Positions 51,839 to 61,587 of a stretch of 64,000 nt of DNA are shown here, in pieces. The stretch covers positions 1,860,001-1,924,000 of the forward strand of contig NZ_CP022297.1 of assembly GCF_017310015.1 (NCBI RefSeq), read 5' to 3'. A model generated the notes under the pieces. It saw only the letters and a list, made by a program, of their open reading frames with translations. It did not search any database and had not been told where the DNA came from. Position 1 is the first letter of the stretch. The number at the start of each line of letters is the position of its first letter. A program made the position numbers and the translations under genes. This stretch comes from Marinobacterium iners (GTDB lineage: Bacteria > Pseudomonadota > Gammaproteobacteria > Pseudomonadales > Balneatricaceae).

Positions 51839-52465
51839 TCAGGCTCGGCTGCGCGGGCGTTTTGCAGATGGACGGCGACTGTTGCGCCGTGCGGCAGCGG
51901 GTCGTGCAGGTGGCGCGGGCAGGTTCACCTGCTCCTCGCGCCACTGCCCTGGCGCCAGCGACTCCAGTGTCCAATTACCGATCGACCAACGGATCAGACG
52001 CAGGGTCGGGAAGCCGACCTCTGCAGTCATGCGGCGGACCTGTCGGTTGCGACCTTCGGTAATGATCAGTTCGATCCAGCTGGTAGGCTGTTCCTTGCGA
52101 AACCTGACAGGTGGGTTGCGTGGCCAAAGCCAGCGGGGCGGGTTGATTCGACGAGCCCGTGCCGGGCGAGTCGGGCCATCCTTGAGTTGAACGCCCTGGC
52201 GCAGCCGATTAAGTGCCGCTTCACTTATTTCGCCGTCAACCTGAACACAATAGGTTTTGGGCAGCTTGAATGCAGGGTTGGCCAGTTGCTGCTGCAACCG
52301 ACCATCATCCATTAGAATCAGCAGTCCTTCGGAGTCAAAATCAAGGCGACCGGCTGCGTAGACACCAGGAACCTTGATGAAATCCGCCAGTGTCGAGCGT
52401 CCTTCAGAGTCCGTGAACTGGGTCAGTACACGAAAAGGCTTGTTGAACAGAAGGATTCTCGACAT
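51839..52465 (-). CDS. rluE: 23S rRNA pseudouridine(2457) synthase RluE
   Basis: A 208-residue RsuA-family pseudouridine synthase. The catalytic Asp is in AAGRLDFDSEGLLIL near residue 41, and the GRNRQVRRM motif near 135 is the family's RNA-contacting strand. The C-terminal tail is proline/arginine-rich (PAPPARPAAARRNSRRPSA), a likely disordered RNA-binding extension. It lies 15 bases behind cspD and 71 before nudJ. Confidence 0.92.
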   Translation of the reverse strand: MSRILLFNKPFRVLTQFTDSEGRSTLADFIKVPGVYAAGRLDFDSEGLLILMDDGRLQQQLANPAFKLPKTYCVQVDGEISEAALNRLRQGVQLKDGPTRPARARRINPPRWLWPRNPPVRFRKEQPTSWIELIITEGRNRQVRRMTAEVGFPTLRLIRWSIGNWTLESLAPGQWREEQVNLPAPPARPAAARRNSRRPSAKRPRSRA

Positions 52466-52480
52466 GCAGCGACCGGTTGG

Positions 52481-52687
52481 CTACTCCGCAGGTTGAATAT
52501 TCACAGCGTGCAGCCCCTTTGGGCCCTGCTGTATTTCGAACTGGACCGCCTGGCCCGCCTTGAGACTTTTGTAGCCATCCATCGCGATGGCAGAAAAGTG
52601 CGCGAACAACTCTTCTTCGCAGGCCTCGGACAGAATAAAACCGTAGCCTTTGGCGTTGTTGAACCACTTGACTGTCCCTGTTTGCAT
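52481..52687 (-). CDS. cspD: cold-shock-like protein CspD
   Basis: A 68-residue cold-shock-domain protein. RNP1 reads KGYGFI and RNP2 LFAHFSAI; in E. coli CspD binds single-stranded DNA and inhibits replication in stationary phase. Divergent position next to clpS matches E. coli and Pseudomonas and decides CspD over CspA paralogues. It is followed by rluE at 15 bases. Confidence 0.9.
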   Translation of the reverse strand: MQTGTVKWFNNAKGYGFILSEACEEELFAHFSAIAMDGYKSLKAGQAVQFEIQQGPKGLHAVNIQPAE

Positions 52688-52982
52688 AAAATACTCCCCC
52701 GTGACATTCGGAGCACAGCTCCTTGGTCATTACCTGCAATACCGATCAAAACAGGGATGCGGCGTTGCAGGAACTCCTTATGTGTATGCATTTCTACGCC
52801 AGGGACTACAGGCAAGGGCAGCACCATGGACTTATCCGTCGGCTGCCTTTAACCTCTCCTTGTAAGCGCGAGTATAGCATTTGCAGTTAATGACACTAGA
52901 CATTGCCGGGTTTTTTCCCGGTTGTTTTAGACTAATATCGAAGGTATCGACGTTGTTTGTGAACGAACGCGAGTTCAGGCTC

Positions 52983-53318
52983 ATGAGTTCAAACCATAAT
53001 GCTGATGAAGAACACCACGATGATGATGGTGGTCTGGCAACAGCGGAAACCAAACCGCAACTCAAGCGCCCTCCCATGTACAGGGTGGTGCTGATGAACG
53101 ATGACTACACACCGATGGATTTTGTCATCGAGGTATTAATGATTTTTTTCAATATGGACCAAGAGAAGGCTACACAAGTGATGTTGGCGGTCCATACTCA
53201 GGGTAAAGGCGTATGCGGAGTGTATACCCGCGATGTGGCTGAAACTAAAGCCACACAAGTGAATCAATATGCCAGAGAGAACAAGCACCCTCTGCTGTGT
53301 GAAGTGGAATCGGTCTGA
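52983..53318 (+). CDS. clpS: ATP-dependent Clp protease adaptor ClpS
   Basis: A 111-residue adaptor that delivers N-degron substrates to ClpAP. The N-terminal tail is acidic and His-rich (EEHHDDDGG), then the binding core MYRVVLMNDDYTPMDFVIEV with the Asn-Asp residues that read the N-terminal residue. ATG 52983 is used (MSSNHNADEEH); the frame is open back to 52881 but not family-like. clpA starts 15 bases later. A small hairpin with T-rich tail (about 52907-52933) lies upstream. Confidence 0.95.
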   Translation: MSSNHNADEEHHDDDGGLATAETKPQLKRPPMYRVVLMNDDYTPMDFVIEVLMIFFNMDQEKATQVMLAVHTQGKGVCGVYTRDVAETKATQVNQYARENKHPLLCEVESV

Positions 53319-53333
53319 CGGGAGGCGAATGCC

Positions 53334-55592
53334 ATGCTGAATCGAGAGCTTGAAGACACCCTGAGCGTTGCATTCCGGTCAGCCCGGGATAAGCGACATG
53401 AATTCATGACGGTTGAACACTTGCTGTTGGCGTTGCTCGACAACCGTCAGGCGGTTGCGGTGCTCAATGCCTGCGGCGCCGATTTGAGCCGTTTGCGCCA
53501 GCAGTTGTCGGTGTTTATCGATGAAACCACACCACTGCTGCCAGATAACATTCCCAACATGGAAACCCAGCCGACACTTGGCTTTCAGCGCGTATTGCAG
53601 CGTGCAGTTTTCCATGTGCAGTCCTCCGGCAAGTCTGAGGTCAATGGCGCCAATGTGTTGGTGGCCATCTACAGCGAGCAGGAAAGTCACGCTGTGTTTG
53701 TTCTGCAGCAGCAGGGCATTGAACGCATGGATGTGGTCAACTACATCTCGCACGGTATATCCCGCATCAACGAACAGGAGTCTGACGAACCCGGGCTGGG
53801 TGCTGATGGTGAAGAGAGTGGTGAAAGCAGCAAAAGCGCCCTGTCTCAGTATGCCGTCAATCTGAATCAGCAGGCTGCACTGGGTCGGATCGATCCGCTG
53901 GTAGGGCGTGACTCCGAAGTCGAGCGGGTGGTACAGATTTTGTCACGTCGTCGCAAGAACAACCCTCTGCTGGTGGGGGAGGCTGGTGTCGGCAAAACAG
54001 CGATTGCCGAGGGACTGGCAAAACTGATCATTGAAGACAAGGTGCCGGATATTATCTCCGACAGCATTGTCTATGCCCTTGATCTGGGTGCTTTGCTGGC
54101 GGGCACCAAGTACCGCGGTGATTTCGAAAAAAGGCTGAAGTCTTTGCTGAACGAGATCAAACAACAGCCGCGTTCTATCCTGTTTATTGATGAAATCCAT
54201 ACCATTATCGGGGCAGGTGCCGCTTCCGGCGGCTCCATGGACGCTTCCAACCTGCTCAAGCCGCTGCTCAGTTCCGGTGAGATCCGATGCATCGGGTCGA
54301 CCACTTTTCAGGAATTCCGTGGCATCTTTGAGAAAGACCGTGCGCTCGCGCGCCGGTTCCAGAAAATTGATGTGCTTGAGCCGAACGTGGATGATACCTA
54401 CCACATTCTGCGCGGCCTGCGGTCTCGCTTCGAGGAGCATCACGACCTGGAGTACACCGATGCGGCCCTGCGCGCAGCCTCTGAGCTGGCGGATCGCTAC
54501 ATCAACGACAAGCATATGCCGGACAAGGCCATTGATGTAATCGATGAAGCGGGGGCCTATCAGCGGCTCATGCCCGTTGAACAGCGCAAAAAGGTCATCG
54601 ACGTGGCTGAAGTCGAGTCGGTGGTCGCCAAGATCGCACGTATCCCGCCGAAAAGCGTGTCCACATCCGATAAGGATCAGTTGCGTAAGCTGGAAGGCAA
54701 TCTCAAGATGGTGGTACTGGGGCAGGATGAAGCGATCAGCTCTTTGGCTTCGGCCATTAAACTGTCTCGTGCAGGCCTCAAGGAGCCGAACAAGCCAGTG
54801 GGCAGTTTCCTGTTTGCCGGCCCAACCGGTGTCGGCAAGACTGAGGTTACCCAGCAGTTGGCGCGCATTCTGGGTATCGAGCTGGTGCGCTTTGACATGT
54901 CAGAGTATATGGAACGGCACACCGTCTCACGCCTGATCGGTGCGCCTCCGGGCTACGTGGGCTTCGATCAGGGAGGGCTGCTGACAGAAGCGATCACCAA
55001 GTCACCGCATTGCGTACTGCTGCTGGATGAGATCGAGAAGGCGCACCCTGAGGTGTTCAACCTGCTGCTTCAAGTGATGGATAACGGCACTTTGACCGAC
55101 AATAACGGTCGTAAGGCAGACTTCCGCAACGTCATTCTGGTGATGACGACCAACGCAGGTGCCGAAGCACACAGCCGGCCGTCAATCGGCTTCACTCAGC
55201 AGGACCACAGCACGGATGCAATGGAGGCTCTGAAACGACTGTTTACACCGGAGTTCCGCAATCGCCTGGATACCGTGATTCAGTTCAAACCTCTGACTCT
55301 GGAAATCGTCAAGGGTGTGGTCGACAAGTTCCTGACTGAGCTTCAGGCTCAATTGGACGACAAACATGTAGTGTTGCATGTGGATGAGGCTGCACGCCAG
55401 TGGCTGGCTGAGAACGGTTATGACGAGAAGATGGGTGCCCGCCCGATGCAGCGTCTGATTCAGGAAAAGCTGAAGAAGCCGCTGGCCGAGATGATTCTGT
55501 TTGGAGAACTGGCAGAATCCGGCGGAGAAGTGGATATTGGTATCGGCGAGGATGGAGAGATCTGTCTGGAGGTCGCAGCGGTGGCAGCCTGA
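53334..55592 (+). CDS. clpA: ATP-dependent Clp protease ATP-binding subunit ClpA
   Basis: A 752-residue AAA+ unfoldase of ClpAP. The N-domain (about 1-140) binds ClpS; the two ATPase modules carry Walker A GEAGVGKTAIAEG near residue 212 and GPTGVGKTEVTQQLA near 495, with Walker B ILFIDEIHTI and VLLLDEIEKAHPEV. A ClpP-binding loop is expected between them in the second module. Cotranscribed with clpS, and convergent to infA with a stem-loop between. Confidence 0.96.
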   Translation: MLNRELEDTLSVAFRSARDKRHEFMTVEHLLLALLDNRQAVAVLNACGADLSRLRQQLSVFIDETTPLLPDNIPNMETQPTLGFQRVLQRAVFHVQSSGKSEVNGANVLVAIYSEQESHAVFVLQQQGIERMDVVNYISHGISRINEQESDEPGLGADGEESGESSKSALSQYAVNLNQQAALGRIDPLVGRDSEVERVVQILSRRRKNNPLLVGEAGVGKTAIAEGLAKLIIEDKVPDIISDSIVYALDLGALLAGTKYRGDFEKRLKSLLNEIKQQPRSILFIDEIHTIIGAGAASGGSMDASNLLKPLLSSGEIRCIGSTTFQEFRGIFEKDRALARRFQKIDVLEPNVDDTYHILRGLRSRFEEHHDLEYTDAALRAASELADRYINDKHMPDKAIDVIDEAGAYQRLMPVEQRKKVIDVAEVESVVAKIARIPPKSVSTSDKDQLRKLEGNLKMVVLGQDEAISSLASAIKLSRAGLKEPNKPVGSFLFAGPTGVGKTEVTQQLARILGIELVRFDMSEYMERHTVSRLIGAPPGYVGFDQGGLLTEAITKSPHCVLLLDEIEKAHPEVFNLLLQVMDNGTLTDNNGRKADFRNVILVMTTNAGAEAHSRPSIGFTQQDHSTDAMEALKRLFTPEFRNRLDTVIQFKPLTLEIVKGVVDKFLTELQAQLDDKHVVLHVDEAARQWLAENGYDEKMGARPMQRLIQEKLKKPLAEMILFGELAESGGEVDIGIGEDGEICLEVAAVAA

Positions 55593-55609
55593 GGGCTGCC
55601 ATCCACCGC
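55578..55609. terminator. stem-loop between convergent clpA and infA
   Basis: GGCAGCC (55583-55589) pairs with GGCTGCC (55594-55600) and the outer GCGGT with ACCGC (55605-55609) across a small bulge; the clpA stop lies in the loop. No T-run is present in either direction, so terminator function is uncertain. Confidence 0.45.
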
Positions 55610-55625
55610 AGCCGCGCTCGTGATA

Positions 55626-55844
55626 TCAGCGGGCGCGGTAAACGATACGGCCTTTGCTCAGGTCGTAGGGAGTCAGTTCGACCTTGACCTTGTCACCAGT
55701 CAGAATACGGATGTAGTTCTTGCGCATTTTGCCGGAGATATGAGCAGTCACAACGTGGCCATTTTCGAGCTCAACGCGGAACATGGTATTGGGAAGGGTA
55801 TCGATAACGGTACCTTCCATTTCAAATGAATCTTCTTTAGCCAT
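55626..55844 (-). CDS. infA: translation initiation factor IF-1
   Basis: A 72-residue OB-fold protein that binds the ribosomal A site during initiation. It is near-identical to family sequences: MAKEDSFEMEGTVIDTLPNT, MFRVELENGHVVTAHISGK, MRKNYIRILTGDKV. It stands downstream of bpt on the same strand (80-base gap) and convergent with clpA, as in Pseudomonas. Confidence 0.97.
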   Translation of the reverse strand: MAKEDSFEMEGTVIDTLPNTMFRVELENGHVVTAHISGKMRKNYIRILTGDKVKVELTPYDLSKGRIVYRAR

Positions 55845-55924
55845 TCACTACCTACCTTTGAGGCTGGTTAGCCTGAGTGTGGAAAGCGCAGTATTGTGCC
55901 CTAAAAGACGCCCGATTTCAAAAG

Positions 55925-56665
55925 CTAATCGGTGCTTGCCTCAGGGCTCAATCGACGCCACTCGCTGTTGATAAGCATCTCCAGCGGCCGGTAGCGAATC
56001 TTGTAGTTCATTTTGCGGCAGTCTTCCACCCAATAGCCAAGATAAAGCCACTCCTTGCCGCTCCTTGCGGTTTGTCGAATCTGCCAGATAACGGCGTACA
56101 CACCGAGACTGCGCCACTCCATATCAGGATCATAGAAAGTGTAGAGAGCCGACATCCCCTGTTCCAGCATATCGGATACCGCCACTGCCAGGAGCGTACC
56201 TTCTGGGTTGCGGAATTCGTAAAAACAGGAATCCACCGTACCTTCAACAAGAAAATTGAAAAACTGATCCGGGGAGGGGGGGTACATGTCGCCATCAGCA
56301 TGGCGCTGATTGATATAACGCTCATAAAGCGCGTAGTACTCGTGTGTAAGCTGGCAGGGAACAGCACGAACAATCAGGTCGGCGTTACGATTCTCGATAC
56401 GCCGCTGTGTTTTAGAGGGGTTGAATTCAGCAACAGGTACGCGAACGGAAATACAGGCCTGACACTGCTCGCAATGCGGTCGATAGATATGTCCACCACT
56501 GCGCCGGAAGCCCAGTTCTGACAGCTGGCTGTACAGGTTACGATCAATATCGGCACGCGGGTCTACAAAAAGGGTGCGCGCCTGTCGGTCAGGCAGGTAG
56601 CTGCAATCATGTTCTGGCGTGGCATAGAACCGCAGCGCACACAGATCAGCTACACGAATTTTCAC
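55925..56665 (-). CDS. bpt: aspartate/glutamate leucyltransferase Bpt (arginyltransferase family)
   Basis: Transfers Leu from tRNA to N-terminal Asp or Glu, marking proteins for ClpS-ClpAP. The 246-residue protein shows ATPEHDCSYLPDRQARTLFVDP, RRSGGHIYRPHCEQCQACIS with conserved Cys, and LYLGYWVEDCRKMNYKIRYR. The start is GTG 56665, 7 bases after GAGG and overlapping aat by 20 bases; the ATG at 56749 lies deep in aat and is rejected. Its place with aat and next to clpSA fits the N-end rule pathway. Confidence 0.93.
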   Translation of the reverse strand: MKIRVADLCALRFYATPEHDCSYLPDRQARTLFVDPRADIDRNLYSQLSELGFRRSGGHIYRPHCEQCQACISVRVPVAEFNPSKTQRRIENRNADLIVRAVPCQLTHEYYALYERYINQRHADGDMYPPSPDQFFNFLVEGTVDSCFYEFRNPEGTLLAVAVSDMLEQGMSALYTFYDPDMEWRSLGVYAVIWQIRQTARSGKEWLYLGYWVEDCRKMNYKIRYRPLEMLINSEWRRLSPEASTD

Positions 56666-57365
56666 AAACTGCCTCGCGGGTAATGGAAAATTGCCAGATA
56701 TGATCAAGCGACTGTTCACACAGCTGATCCAGACTTGCAGCAAAGTCATGTCGTGTGATTTCTATCGCACCTAAGCTCGCCAAATGGTCGTTATATACCT
56801 GGCAATCAATGAGCTGATATCCCCATTGTTTGAGCTGTGTCACGCACCAGGTGAAGCCTATTTTTGAGGCGTCACGCTGGTACGAGAACATTGATTCGCC
56901 GAAAAAAACCGACCCAATGGCCAGGCCATAAAGCCCACCGACCAGTTCATCACCCATCCAGACTTCAACCGAATGTGCGATGCCCTGGTGGTGGAGATTC
57001 ACGTAAGCCGAGAAAATCTCATGGCTGATCCAAGTGCCCTGCTGTCCTCGACGCGGCCCTGCACACGCTCTGACCACGTGCTCAAAGGCCTGATCAAAAG
57101 TCACCCGGTAGTCAGTGCGGCGCAGGCGTTTGCGCAGGCTGCGCGATACGTGCAGTTTGTCCGGCAACACAATGCAACGCGGGTCAGGGCTCCACCACAG
57201 GATAGGCTCCCCGGGGTTATACCAGGGAAAGATCCCGCTGCGATAGGCACTCAAAAGCCTTGCCTTGCTCAGATCTCCGCCAGCCGCCAACAGGCCGTTG
57301 GGCTCTGCCAGGGCCTTATCGAGCGGAGGAAAGAGCAGGCTGTCATCAGCCAGCCACGGAATCAT
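56646..57365 (-). CDS. aat: leucyl/phenylalanyl-tRNA--protein transferase Aat
   Basis: Attaches Leu or Phe to N-terminal Arg or Lys, creating degrons for ClpS-ClpAP. The 239-residue protein has NGLLAAGGDLSKARLLSAYR, SGIFPWYNPGEPILWWSPDPR and VGGLYGLAIGSVFFGESMF, all family-typical. It overlaps trxB by one base at its start and bpt by 20 bases at its end. Confidence 0.96.
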   Translation of the reverse strand: MIPWLADDSLLFPPLDKALAEPNGLLAAGGDLSKARLLSAYRSGIFPWYNPGEPILWWSPDPRCIVLPDKLHVSRSLRKRLRRTDYRVTFDQAFEHVVRACAGPRRGQQGTWISHEIFSAYVNLHHQGIAHSVEVWMGDELVGGLYGLAIGSVFFGESMFSYQRDASKIGFTWCVTQLKQWGYQLIDCQVYNDHLASLGAIEITRHDFAASLDQLCEQSLDHIWQFSITREAVCENSCS

Positions 57366-58321
57366 CAGGCGTCGAGATCATCCAGATATTTTTCGGCATC
57401 CAGTGCTGCCATGCAACCAAAACCGGCTGATGTAATCGCCTGACGGTAGATGTGGTCACACACATCACCTGCCGCAAACACACCTTCAATGCTGGTTTGG
57501 GTTGCCTTGCCTTCAAGGCCTGAGCGAATCTTCAGATAGCCGTCATTCATCTCCAGCTGTCCTGTAAACAGCTCTGTATTGGGCTTGTGTCCAATGGCGA
57601 CAAACACGCCCTGCAGATCAAGCTCATGCGTGGAGGCATCGGCTGTACTGCGGACGCGAATACCGGTGACCCCGCTCTGATCACCCAGCACTTCGTCCAG
57701 TTGGTGGTTCCAAAGGATATTGATGTTGCCGTTTTCAGCCCGTTCCAGAATTTTGTCCTGCAGGATTTTCTCGGAGCGCAGGCTGTCACGACGGTGAATC
57801 AGGGTGACTTCTGCTGCAATATTGGACAGGTAGAGTGCTTCTTCAACAGCGGTGTTGCCACCACCGATCACGGCCACTTTCTGGCCACGATAGAAAAAGC
57901 CGTCACAGGTGGCACAAGCGCTGACACCTTTGCCCATAAAGGCCTCTTCGGACGGCAGGCCCAGGTACTGTGCCGATGCCCCTGTTGCGATGATGAGGGC
58001 ATCACAGCTGTACTCGCCCATATCACCCTTGAGGCGGAAAGGACGGCTCTGTAGCTGTGTTTCATTAATGTGGTCGAAAATCACCTGAGTATTGAAGCGT
58101 TCGGCATGGGCCTGCATCCGCTGCATTAACTCAGGGCCCTGCACACCATCCACATCTCCGGGCCAATTGTCGACTTCGGTGGTGGTGGTCAGCTGCCCGC
58201 CAGCCTGCATGCCGGTAATTACGACCGGGTTCAGGTTGGCGCGTGCAGCATAGACGGCAGCGGTGTAACCGGCAGGGCCAGAGCCCAGGATAATCAGACG
58301 ATGGTGTTGTACTTCACTCAT
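57365..58321 (-). CDS. trxB: thioredoxin-disulfide reductase
   Basis: A 318-residue FAD/NADPH enzyme that reduces thioredoxin. The FAD-binding GSGPAGYTAAVYAARANL is at the N-terminus, the redox-active Cys pair is in VSACATCDGFFYRG near residue 137, the NADPH-binding VIGGGNTAVEEALYL near 155, and the C-terminal GVFAAGDVCDHIYRQAITSA. First gene of the trxB-aat-bpt run; divergent from ftsK. Confidence 0.96.
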   Translation of the reverse strand: MSEVQHHRLIILGSGPAGYTAAVYAARANLNPVVITGMQAGGQLTTTTEVDNWPGDVDGVQGPELMQRMQAHAERFNTQVIFDHINETQLQSRPFRLKGDMGEYSCDALIIATGASAQYLGLPSEEAFMGKGVSACATCDGFFYRGQKVAVIGGGNTAVEEALYLSNIAAEVTLIHRRDSLRSEKILQDKILERAENGNINILWNHQLDEVLGDQSGVTGIRVRSTADASTHELDLQGVFVAIGHKPNTELFTGQLEMNDGYLKIRSGLEGKATQTSIEGVFAAGDVCDHIYRQAITSAGFGCMAALDAEKYLDDLDA

Positions 58322-58496
58322 GGGTGTTGGGTATCCGGATTGAATGGTTCCTGTTACTGATTGCAGCCGACTCTAAACCCGCGATGGCGGATTGTCTATG
58401 ACAGCACGGGTGAGCATGGCAATATTCGGTGTCCGTGGCCGATATATGGTATTTTTGCCGCTGCATCGAGATCTGTTGAGTGTAAGGAAAACCGGA

Positions 58497-60959
58497 TTGA
58501 GTGAAAAGCGCCCCCCCACAGTGCCTTCTCTGACAACCCAGCTGGCCAGTATTGCCCGCGAGGGTGGGCTGATCCTGCTGGCTGGAGCCTGTCTGTTTTT
58601 ATTGCTGGCACTGATTGGATATGACCCGCGCGACCCGGGATGGTCGCATCTGGCTTACCAGCCAGAGGTGAAGAATTTTACCGGAACTGCAGGCGCCTGG
58701 ATGGCTGATGGCATGATTTCCGCTTTTGGCGTAGGCGCCTATCTGTTACCGCTGCTGGTGTTGTGGCCAGCCTGGCGCTATCTGCGCCAGGTCCGCGTGG
58801 GTATTATGGAAACCTTGCCATTCCTGATGCTGCGCAGCCTGGGGGCCGCTATCTTCCTGCTAGCCCTGTGCACACTGTCATCTATCCATCTTTCCAACGA
58901 CAGCCTGCATTACCCGTTTACGGTGGGCGGCTTGCTGGGCGAGGCCACTTCTGACTGGGCTGTCAGCTGGTTCAGCGTTACCGGAAGCTCAATTCTGTTC
59001 TGGACTCTGATGCTGCTGGGCCTGACCTTGTTTCTGGAGTTCTCGTGGCAGGAGCTGCTCGAACTGCTTGGTGGCGCTCTTCTGCGGATGGTTGACCAGT
59101 TGCGCGGACGGCTGCCCCTTACGACTGCAGACGAACCCGCCATTGCAAATAACGCGTTTGCGAGAGCAGCTGATTCACCTGACGTGGCACCTCGTGTTTC
59201 ACGACCGGTCAGCCCAGCCCCAGCCATGCATGAACGCATTGAACCACGCATGGAACCATCCATTGCGGAAAATACTGTCATTCCGTCTTCAGAAGAGTCT
59301 ACGACTACTGCGAAAGCGGCCATGGCCAAAACAAGTGCAGCCGCTGGAGCGGTTGCAGAAGCGGCAAAACGCAGCCTCAAAATTGTGCCGCTGTCTGAAA
59401 CTCACCAGCCGATGGCGGATGAGCCTGACAGCGAGCCGACCCCGGTCAAACGCAAACAGTTACCCAGACTGCCATCTCTTGATCTGCTTGACCCGCCAGA
59501 GCTGCAGCAGCAGCAGGGCTACAGCGAAGATGAGCTGGAGCAGATGTCACGCCTGCTGGAAAGTAAGCTGAAAGACTTTGGCGTAGTCGTTGAAGTGGTT
59601 GAAGTCAATCCGGGCCCGGTCATCACACGCTTTGAGCTTCAGCCAGCCCCCGGAGTGAAGGCCAGCAAAATCAGTAACCTGTCGCGTGACCTTGCCCGAT
59701 CCATGGCCGTCATGAGTGTGCGAGTGGTTGAGGTCATTCCGGGCAAATCCGTTGTTGGGGTGGAAATTCCAAACGAGGTTCGTCAAACCGTGCACCTGAG
59801 CGAGGTTTTGAACGCCAGGCCTTATCTGGAAGCCTCCTCACGCCTGACGCTGGCACTGGGCAACGATATTGCAGGCAATCCGGTGGTAGCCAACCTTGCC
59901 AAGATGCCACACCTGCTGGTGGCCGGTACGACAGGTTCGGGCAAATCAGTGGGCGTCAACGCCATGCTGCTGAGTCTGTTGCTGAAGGCAACGCCGGAGG
60001 AAGTGCGGCTGATTCTGGTTGACCCCAAAATGCTGGAGTTGTCGGTCTACGAGGGCGTCCCACATTTGCTGACTCCCGTCATTACCGATATGAAAGAGGC
60101 CGCCGGTGGTTTGCGCTGGTGTGTCGCCGAGATGGAGCGACGTTACCGCCTGATGGCCAAAATGGGTGTGCGCAATATTGCCGGTTTCAACGACAAGGTC
60201 ATTCAAGCGCAGGAAGCAGGGAAGCCGATCCCGGACCCGCTATGGAATCCGCAGGAATACGGCCTGCCCGATGATGAGCCAGCCCCAACGCTGGAAACGC
60301 TGCCCTATATTGTGGTGGTGATTGATGAATTTGCCGACATGATGATGATGGTGGGCAAAAAAGTCGAAGAGTTGATTGCCCGTATTGCACAAAAGGCGAG
60401 GGCGGCCGGCATACATTTGATTCTTGCCACGCAACGCCCCTCCGTGGATGTGATCACTGGTCTGATCAAGGCCAATATTCCGACCCGTATCGCCTTCCAG
60501 GTGTCATCGAAGATCGACTCGCGCACCATCCTTGATCAGGGCGGTGCCGAGAGTCTGCTGGGTTATGGGGACATGCTCTACGTGCCGGCCGGCACCAGCA
60601 TTCCGAACCGTGTACATGGCGCCTTCGTCAGCGATGACGAGGTCCATCGAGTGGTTGAGCAGTGGAAGCTGTTGGGAGAGCCGAACTACATTGACGTGAA
60701 TCTGTCAGATGGGTCAGCAGGAGATGGCGGCAGCGGTGGTGATCTGTTTGATGACGAACAGGACCCACTTTACGACGAGGCGGTAGCGTTCGTGACCGAG
60801 TCCCGCAAGGCGTCCATCTCCAGCGTACAGCGCAAGCTCAAAATCGGTTACAACCGTGCTGCACGCATGATCGAAACCATGGAAGCAGCAGGGGTTGTTT
60901 CCGAGGCGGGCAGTAATGGTCAGCGCGAAGTGCTGGCACCGCCACCACCGAGGAACTGA
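58497..60959 (+). CDS. ftsK: DNA translocase FtsK
   Basis: An 820-residue septal DNA pump that couples chromosome dimer resolution to division. Four to five N-terminal transmembrane helices (about 20-190) precede a linker (about 200-340, rich in A, P, E), then the RecA-like motor with Walker A VAGTTGSGKSVGVNAML near residue 480, Walker B PYIVVVIDEFADMMMM, and a C-terminal winged-helix gamma domain (SISSVQRKLKIGYNRAARMIE) that reads KOPS. The start TTG 58497 lies behind TAAGGA; the frame is open to 58392, with ATGs at 58398 and 58416, but without a ribosome site. lolA begins one base after the stop. Confidence 0.92.
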   Translation: MSEKRPPTVPSLTTQLASIAREGGLILLAGACLFLLLALIGYDPRDPGWSHLAYQPEVKNFTGTAGAWMADGMISAFGVGAYLLPLLVLWPAWRYLRQVRVGIMETLPFLMLRSLGAAIFLLALCTLSSIHLSNDSLHYPFTVGGLLGEATSDWAVSWFSVTGSSILFWTLMLLGLTLFLEFSWQELLELLGGALLRMVDQLRGRLPLTTADEPAIANNAFARAADSPDVAPRVSRPVSPAPAMHERIEPRMEPSIAENTVIPSSEESTTTAKAAMAKTSAAAGAVAEAAKRSLKIVPLSETHQPMADEPDSEPTPVKRKQLPRLPSLDLLDPPELQQQQGYSEDELEQMSRLLESKLKDFGVVVEVVEVNPGPVITRFELQPAPGVKASKISNLSRDLARSMAVMSVRVVEVIPGKSVVGVEIPNEVRQTVHLSEVLNARPYLEASSRLTLALGNDIAGNPVVANLAKMPHLLVAGTTGSGKSVGVNAMLLSLLLKATPEEVRLILVDPKMLELSVYEGVPHLLTPVITDMKEAAGGLRWCVAEMERRYRLMAKMGVRNIAGFNDKVIQAQEAGKPIPDPLWNPQEYGLPDDEPAPTLETLPYIVVVIDEFADMMMMVGKKVEELIARIAQKARAAGIHLILATQRPSVDVITGLIKANIPTRIAFQVSSKIDSRTILDQGGAESLLGYGDMLYVPAGTSIPNRVHGAFVSDDEVHRVVEQWKLLGEPNYIDVNLSDGSAGDGGSGGDLFDDEQDPLYDEAVAFVTESRKASISSVQRKLKIGYNRAARMIETMEAAGVVSEAGSNGQREVLAPPPPRN

Positions 60960-60960
60960 G

Positions 60961-61587
60961 ATGCTGAAAAAACTGATGGCTACACTGGCGCTGGGTATAG
61001 GCACCGCCTTTGCAGGCCCGGCCGACGATCTGCAACAGCGCCTGTCCGGGTATGAATCGGCACGAGCCGAGTTCAGCCAGTTTGCGCTCAGCAGTGACGG
61101 TGACCGAGCCGAGGAATCGGTTGGCTATTTTTACGTGGCCCGTCCGGACCGTTTCCGCTGGGTAACAGAACAGCCATTCGTGCAGGAGATCGTCAGTGAT
61201 GGGGAGTCGATCTGGATACATGATCCAGACCTGGACCAGGTGACTCGCAGACCCTCCGGTTCACATGGCAACAGCGCTCCTGCGCTGATTCTGAATGGCC
61301 AGATCAGCGAACTGCAAAAACAGTTCAGTATCAGTCGCATCGATGAAAACGAACAGGGCATCTCCCTGTTTGAATTACGGCCGTTGAACCCTGAAGGCAA
61401 CACATTCGCCCGTATACGGTTATTGTTTGAACAGGAGCGCCTGACAGAACTGTCCATGGAGGACAGCCTGGGCCAACGCAGCATGCTGGTTTTGCATGAC
61501 CTGGAATACAACCCGGAACTGCCGCAGGACATTTTTGAGTTCAGCCTGCCGCCAGGCGCTGACCTGATTGAAGATCCGGGCTTCTGA
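60961..61587 (+). CDS. lolA: outer membrane lipoprotein carrier protein LolA
   Basis: A 208-residue periplasmic chaperone that carries lipoproteins to LolB. A signal peptide (MLKKLMATLALGIGTAFA, cut about residue 18) precedes the incomplete beta-barrel with YESARAEFSQFAL, VARPDRFRWVTEQPF, IVSDGESIWIHDPDLDQV and LEYNPELPQDIFEF. ATG 60961 follows ftsK by one base and overlaps rarA by one base (TGATG), a tight operon. Confidence 0.95.
   Translation: MLKKLMATLALGIGTAFAGPADDLQQRLSGYESARAEFSQFALSSDGDRAEESVGYFYVARPDRFRWVTEQPFVQEIVSDGESIWIHDPDLDQVTRRPSGSHGNSAPALILNGQISELQKQFSISRIDENEQGISLFELRPLNPEGNTFARIRLLFEQERLTELSMEDSLGQRSMLVLHDLEYNPELPQDIFEFSLPPGADLIEDPGF

Noticed and set aside
52907..52933. Attenuator before clpS
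   Set aside because: The stem is only 5 bp with a T6 loop; a functional terminator is doubtful.
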